Under the pieces are notes generated by a model. The model saw nothing but the letters and a program-made list of their open reading frames with translations, ran no database searches and was not told the DNA's origin. Of a stretch of 64,000 bases of DNA, positions 60,563-64,000 are shown in pieces. A program made the translations under genes and the position numbers. Each line of letters opens with the position of its first letter. Within the stretch, counting starts at the first letter, position 1. Location: positions 62,001 to 126,000 of the forward strand of contig NZ_JAUPEV010000001.1 in NCBI RefSeq assembly GCF_030686155.1, in the 5' to 3' direction. This DNA comes from Helicobacter_J cappadocius (lineage in GTDB: Bacteria; Campylobacterota; Campylobacteria; Campylobacterales; Helicobacteraceae).

Positions 60563-61121
60563 CTGTCCTCTTAGAAAAATAATTTTTGATTTGCTGCATC
60601 AGATATTGAGCTTTCTTTATTTCTTCATCCGTACCTATTTTTTCCAAACTTTTCGTATAAATTTCCCAACTTTTAATATCTTTTGGATTAATTTGGTTTG
60701 CTCTATATGCCCAAACCATAGCACTCTTGTAAGATTGTTTGTCATAGTAAGATTGTGCAATATCAATAGCGTGAGCATAACTTAGAGTGCCTTCTAATTT
60801 TGGTATATAAAGTTCTGGTTTCTCCATCAATGGCAACACACCTTTTGAGAGATTGGAATACAACCCCTCAAGTATACTGAGTGATTGTGATAGCTTTTGT
60901 ATTTTCGCATTACTTTGTGTTGTGACCTGTTCATACGCTTTTGTATAGCCCTTATCATACCCTTTTGTATATCCACTACAATAAACGTCATGGAAAATTA
61001 GAATTATTTCTACACCTATAAGCATAAATGCGATCAACCTAATCAATCCTATTTTTATATATATCTGATGAAGCTTATTTGTAAAGATTTGTATTTTGTC
61101 CTTAAAAATAGGGGTTTTCAT
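60546..61121 (-). CDS. Single-pass membrane protein with TPR-like C-terminus (MshN-position)
   Basis: 191 residues. One membrane helix (LIRLIAFMLIGVEIILIF) is followed by an unusual short repeat, GYTKGYDKGYTKAYEQ, a coiled stretch, and one or two TPR-like helix pairs (YDKQSYKSAMVWAYRANQINPKDIKSWE). No Walker motif. Its place between secretin and ATPase is that of MshN, a TPR protein, in MSHA operons. It also recalls the small CtsP/CtsX genes in the C. jejuni cts cluster, but identity to either is unproven. It overlaps both neighbours. Confidence 0.7.
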   Translation of the reverse strand: MKTPIFKDKIQIFTNKLHQIYIKIGLIRLIAFMLIGVEIILIFHDVYCSGYTKGYDKGYTKAYEQVTTQSNAKIQKLSQSLSILEGLYSNLSKGVLPLMEKPELYIPKLEGTLSYAHAIDIAQSYYDKQSYKSAMVWAYRANQINPKDIKSWEIYTKSLEKIGTDEEIKKAQYLMQQIKNYFSKRTDEKGF

Positions 61122-62620
61122 TTTTTATCCTTCTGAAAAGAATCATATCCCAGATCTTGCATATCTGGAGAAATAGATGAGATGATTCTTGGCGTAATAA
61201 TAATCACCATTTCTTGCGTTTGTTTGAGTTGTTTTTTATATGAAAAAAGATATTTTAGTATAGGTATCGATCCTAAAATAGGGAGCTTTTTTTCAACTAC
61301 AGAGTGAGTTTTATGAATAAGTCCTCCCAGAATGATTTTTTGATTATTTTGGAGTTTTACAATAGAAGAGAGTTGATTAGTAGATAAATTTGGGGGTGAT
61401 TTTAAGGCATTGGGTTGGTTTTCTATTGTTGCATCTTTTGCACTTGTGATAGATGGATTGATTTTTAAAATCACATAGTCTTTTGAAATAGAAGGGGTAA
61501 CATCTAAAAGCACACCTGAAAACACCGTAGGGAATTGTTCGCCAGTATTTTGAACGACTGCAGTATTAGTGCTATTTTGATAAACCAGATTTTGTGAATA
61601 TCTCAATACATTACCCACAGAAATAATGGCGGGTTGATTATTGATGGTCAAAACTTTTGGATTTGAAACAGAACTAACCTTGCCATAGGTTTTTAGAAAT
61701 TGCAAAATCTTTCCTATAGTGAGTTCTTGAGGAAAAATATTTACGCCATAAGTAAGACCATTTTGAGTTAATGAAAGAAGATTCTCGCCTTCTGATTTTA
61801 TGCCTAGATTGTATATTTCTGCCCAATTTACACCTGCTGTATCAATATTATTGTGAGAAACAGTCAAAATATTGACATCAATAAGAACCTGAGCTTGTAT
61901 CTTTTCATTCAAAGAATGAATATATTCTCCTACACGTTTGATTTGAGAAGGAGTAGCAGTTATGGTGACCAATCCTGCACCCTTGTTAATAATGATAGAT
62001 TTTTTATTATTTTTGACAGGTTGATTAGAATCTACAAACCGATAGGTAATCGCAAAAAGCTCACTCTCAAGCTCTCCCCAAAAATTCAACTCATCAATAG
62101 AATAGATTTTAGTTCCACTTCTCCCGATATTGAGCTTGGTTTGATCTGTGCCTATAGAGAGTGCTTTTTGGTGTGCGTCATCTTGAAAGTCTGAATTTCC
62201 ATAGAATTGATTTTGATAAAAATTCTGTGTATCTTGTGAAAAAATCACATCTGTATTGCTAGAACCTACTCGAGAGGTGGCAACATAGTCTATATGAAAA
62301 GTTTTGGTGAGAAATCTTTGAAATTTGATATAGCCATCTTTAATTTGATAGCCTACATCTACGCTATCAGAGAGAATATTCAGAAGTGCTTCTAATTTTT
62401 GAGATTTTATATTTAAAATAAGTTTTTGATTTTTTAAAAGTTCTTTGATTTGCGAATCTCCATAAACAATACTGAATGAACATTCATTAGCAACCTCTTC
62501 AATAATCTCTTGAGCAGACATATCTTGATGTGTAGAAAGGCTAAATTCCTTATCATTACATAAATCTAAGGCCGATGAAAATGACAATAAAAGTCCTAAA
62601 AATAAGATTTTTTTCATCAC
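61118..62620 (-). CDS. Secretin of type II secretion/type IV pilus type (PilQ/MshL/CtsD-like)
   Basis: Outer membrane gated channel, 500 residues. A signal peptide (ILFLGLLLSFSSA) precedes an STN-type domain (about 25-95, MSAQEIIEEVANECSFSIVYG). An N1 ring domain follows (IINKGAGLVTITATPSQIKRVGEYI), then the secretin core with QVLIDVNILTV and the late signature LGGLIHKTHSVVEKKLPILG...IPILKYLF and MVIIITPRI. No pilotin-style lipoprotein gene is visible. Overlaps its neighbours by ATGA on both sides. Strong family call; the pilus versus DNA-uptake role is inferred from context. Confidence 0.93.
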   Translation of the reverse strand: MMKKILFLGLLLSFSSALDLCNDKEFSLSTHQDMSAQEIIEEVANECSFSIVYGDSQIKELLKNQKLILNIKSQKLEALLNILSDSVDVGYQIKDGYIKFQRFLTKTFHIDYVATSRVGSSNTDVIFSQDTQNFYQNQFYGNSDFQDDAHQKALSIGTDQTKLNIGRSGTKIYSIDELNFWGELESELFAITYRFVDSNQPVKNNKKSIIINKGAGLVTITATPSQIKRVGEYIHSLNEKIQAQVLIDVNILTVSHNNIDTAGVNWAEIYNLGIKSEGENLLSLTQNGLTYGVNIFPQELTIGKILQFLKTYGKVSSVSNPKVLTINNQPAIISVGNVLRYSQNLVYQNSTNTAVVQNTGEQFPTVFSGVLLDVTPSISKDYVILKINPSITSAKDATIENQPNALKSPPNLSTNQLSSIVKLQNNQKIILGGLIHKTHSVVEKKLPILGSIPILKYLFSYKKQLKQTQEMVIIITPRIISSISPDMQDLGYDSFQKDKK

Positions 62621-63006
62621 TCCCCTTTTATAATAGGATTTTTATTTATACTAAATAATGCTCTGCTGTTTTTATTTCTAGCGGATTGCACTTTAAAGAG
62701 ATTAGATTTTTTGGGGTTAATATATAATCGCAAAACATCATTAGAGCTTTTAATCACAACCAAATCGTTAGCTATCTCAGATATTTTATATTTTAGAAAA
62801 TAATCACCCTTTTTATACCACTTTCCATTAATCTTTGCCTTTTTGTTGAATATCATTTCTAAGAAAATTTTTTGAGTGATATTTGGACTAAAAAAATTCT
62901 GTATTTTTTGTGGCACAATCACAATAGCAGGAAGCTCAAACTCTTCTCCCGATCCAGCAGAAACACCGATCAAACACAAAATAAAAATATTTCTTAAAGA
63001 TTCCAC
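62617..63006 (-). CDS. Small periplasmic protein at the MshK/PilP position
   Basis: About 129 residues from GTG 63006, which has AGGA eight bases before it. The frame extends to TTG 63042, but that overlaps the upstream gene and precedes no ribosome site. A signal peptide (IFILCLIGVSAGSGEEFELP) is followed by a short beta-rich domain with INGKWYKKGDYFLKYKISEI and VVIKSSNDVLRLYI, like GspC/PilP/MshK homology domains that dock on the secretin. The similarity is by fold pattern only. It overlaps the upstream PilO-like gene by 13 bp. Confidence 0.65.
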   Translation of the reverse strand: MESLRNIFILCLIGVSAGSGEEFELPAIVIVPQKIQNFFSPNITQKIFLEMIFNKKAKINGKWYKKGDYFLKYKISEIANDLVVIKSSNDVLRLYINPKKSNLFKVQSARNKNSRALFSINKNPIIKGE

Positions 63007-63551
63007 AATAAAGTTCCTAAATTTGCTAGATGAAGGGTGCAATCAATCCTTTCATTGTTGGGTTTGAGCTCAAGGTCTTGAATAAAAACAAAGTAATGCT
63101 CTTCAATAAGACGAATAAATTCGACAATATCTTCAAATTTTCCATTTATTGTAAATACAATATTCTTATCCTCTAAGATCATATCAGAGACAATATCTAG
63201 TTTTAGATCTTGAGTAAGTCTTGTAATAATACCGAGTATATCGTAGTCTGTTTTTGAAGCCTGTTTGAATACAAAAAGATTTTTTTGTAGGGCTTGAGTT
63301 TTACTAACAATATCTTCTTGAGATGCACTAGGAGATATTTTTTTAAGACGTTGGACATTTTGAGAAAAAATAAATTTTGCTTGTTCATAAGCGTTTTTTT
63401 TATTATTCAAAAAATCAGCGCTAGGTGGAATGATACAAAGATAAACGATACAAAACATAACTCCAATCGCACTAATCAAAATCAAATAAAGTTCTTTTTT
63501 TGTCCGTGCATCAAGAAATGCATCTAAGTATTTCAAAAAACTATAGAACAT
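62994..63551 (-). CDS. PilO/MshJ-like pilus assembly protein
   Basis: About 185 residues from ATG 63551. One N-terminal membrane helix (YLILISAIGVMFCIVYLCI) is followed by a coiled coil (NKKNAYEQAKFIFSQNVQRLKKI). A small ferredoxin-like alpha-beta domain comes last (ITRLTQDLKLDIVSDMILED and GKFEDIVEFIRLIEEHYFVF), the PilO/GspM plan. PilO pairs with PilN to form the inner membrane alignment ring. The frame starts at 63566 (MCGFQ), but ATG 63551 is preferred. It overlaps the PilN-like gene by 11 bp. Confidence 0.75.
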   Translation of the reverse strand: MFYSFLKYLDAFLDARTKKELYLILISAIGVMFCIVYLCIIPPSADFLNNKKNAYEQAKFIFSQNVQRLKKISPSASQEDIVSKTQALQKNLFVFKQASKTDYDILGIITRLTQDLKLDIVSDMILEDKNIVFTINGKFEDIVEFIRLIEEHYFVFIQDLELKPNNERIDCTLHLANLGTLLWNL

Positions 63552-64000
63552 TTGAAATCCACACAATCTTTGTCATAAGTGCTTGATTGTTTTTAAAAAT
63601 TCCATTGCTATATATTTTTTCATTTTGAAGGGGGGATTTTGTGTTCACTAAAATCAAAGGAGTATTGCTCAAGTCCTGCATAAAATCAACAAGATCTTGT
63701 TCTGACTTACTAGCAATATCAAGCTCTAAAACCTGAATATTTTCCACAATATCGCTTGTGAAATAAAATTTTTTTACAAAGATATCTTTCCCTGCCAAAC
63801 GTTTGGATATCTCTGCAATTATATTATAACGTGGGGTATAGGAAGTCTGGATTTTTTGCAAAGAATGGAGATGATTTTGTAATTGATTTTGAGCTTTTGT
63901 TTGCTCAAAAACAGTCGTATTATTTTTACTAGAAGTATTTATGGATTGGAGAATTTGATTGTTTTGTAATTGGAGGGATTTAATTTGATGATTGAGATAA
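63541..64000 (-). CDS. PilN/MshI-like pilus assembly protein (start outside the window)
   Basis: The frame is open through the right edge, so only the C-terminal 152 or so residues are seen. They comprise a coiled coil (KSLQLQNNQILQSINTS and QTKAQNQLQNHLHSLQK) and an alpha-beta domain (YNIIAEISKRLAGKDIFVKKF and LELDIASKSEQDLVDFMQDL), the PilN/GspL C-terminal pattern. It sits immediately before the PilO-like gene, as PilN does. An internal TTG at 63861 is not the true start. The N-terminal membrane part is missing. Confidence 0.7.
   Translation of the reverse strand, partial: YLNHQIKSLQLQNNQILQSINTSSKNNTTVFEQTKAQNQLQNHLHSLQKIQTSYTPRYNIIAEISKRLAGKDIFVKKFYFTSDIVENIQVLELDIASKSEQDLVDFMQDLSNTPLILVNTKSPLQNEKIYSNGIFKNNQALMTKIVWISNVL

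Noticed and set aside
1..64000. CRISPR arrays, insertion sequences, prophage genes, rRNA operons
   Set aside because: No regularly spaced repeats, transposase motifs, phage structural genes or rRNA sequences were seen.

Overview
The window looks like chromosome from a Helicobacter species outside H. pylori, or a close relative in the Campylobacterota. The DNA is AT-rich with frequent TTG starts. It has the futalosine menaquinone genes (mqnE, mqnC), Helicobacter-type outer membrane proteins, flavodoxin and fliW. Several gene runs match the order I remember from H. pylori 26695: the surA-like/TPR/rnhA/rnc/aroC/hemN/glpC-like run, fliW/bamD/lon/tyrA, ilvC/minD/minE/dprA/ruvX, flhB/mobA/moaA, and mqnE/bamA/mqnC/M16/gatB. 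The species cannot be fixed from sequence reading alone.

Layout. 1-6.3 kb: the end of an McrBC-type restriction system cut by the window edge, a tRNA dihydrouridine synthase, a Helicobacter-type outer membrane protein, RmuC, a small unknown gene and an MFS exporter. 6.4-14.8 kb: a long plus-strand run covering periplasmic folding, a LapB-like TPR/metal-ribbon protein, RNase HI, RNase III, chorismate synthase, ornithine carbamoyltransferase, HemN and an Fe-S oxidoreductase. 14.8-15.3 kb: a gene remnant and tRNA-Phe. 15.3-23.6 kb: exonuclease III, a MetA-family acyltransferase with a perfect palindrome in front of it, an mraY-murD-mscS run, an orphan membrane sensor, proC and fliW. 23.7-31.2 kb: bamD, lon, a Tat-exported aminotransferase, tyrA, flavodoxin, a DedA protein and a flagellar rod protein. 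31.3-35.5 kb: a tightly overlapping minus-strand run ilvC-minD-minE-deacetylase-dprA-ruvX. 35.6-44.8 kb: PEP carboxylase, an autotransporter-like protein with an odd tail, carB and a short Sua5/TsaC-like gene.

44.8-47.2 kb is the accessory hot spot. It holds an outer membrane protein gene interrupted by a run of 14 C that puts its signal peptide out of frame (phase OFF as sequenced). Next come an S4 RNA-binding protein and the decayed remains of a DpnII/Dam-type GATC restriction-modification system. 47.2-57.8 kb: flhB, mobA, moaA, mqnE, bamA, mqnC, an M16 homologue lacking the usual zinc motif, gatB and a YnfA-type protein.

57.8 kb to the right edge is a minus-strand operon whose order parallels MSHA-type pilus assembly genes (I-J-K-L-N-E-G). 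It encodes a PilN-like protein (cut by the edge), a PilO-like protein, a small periplasmic protein, a secretin, a TPR protein, a PilB/GspE ATPase and a PilC/GspF membrane protein. It also resembles the Cts DNA-uptake system of Campylobacter jejuni, whereas H. pylori takes up DNA with the ComB type IV machine. No pilin gene lies in the window. Best candidates for new biology are this operon, the Tat-exported aminotransferase, the poly-C switch, the metA palindrome with the predicted acetyl-CoA specificity of MetA, and the orphan PDC-like membrane sensor.
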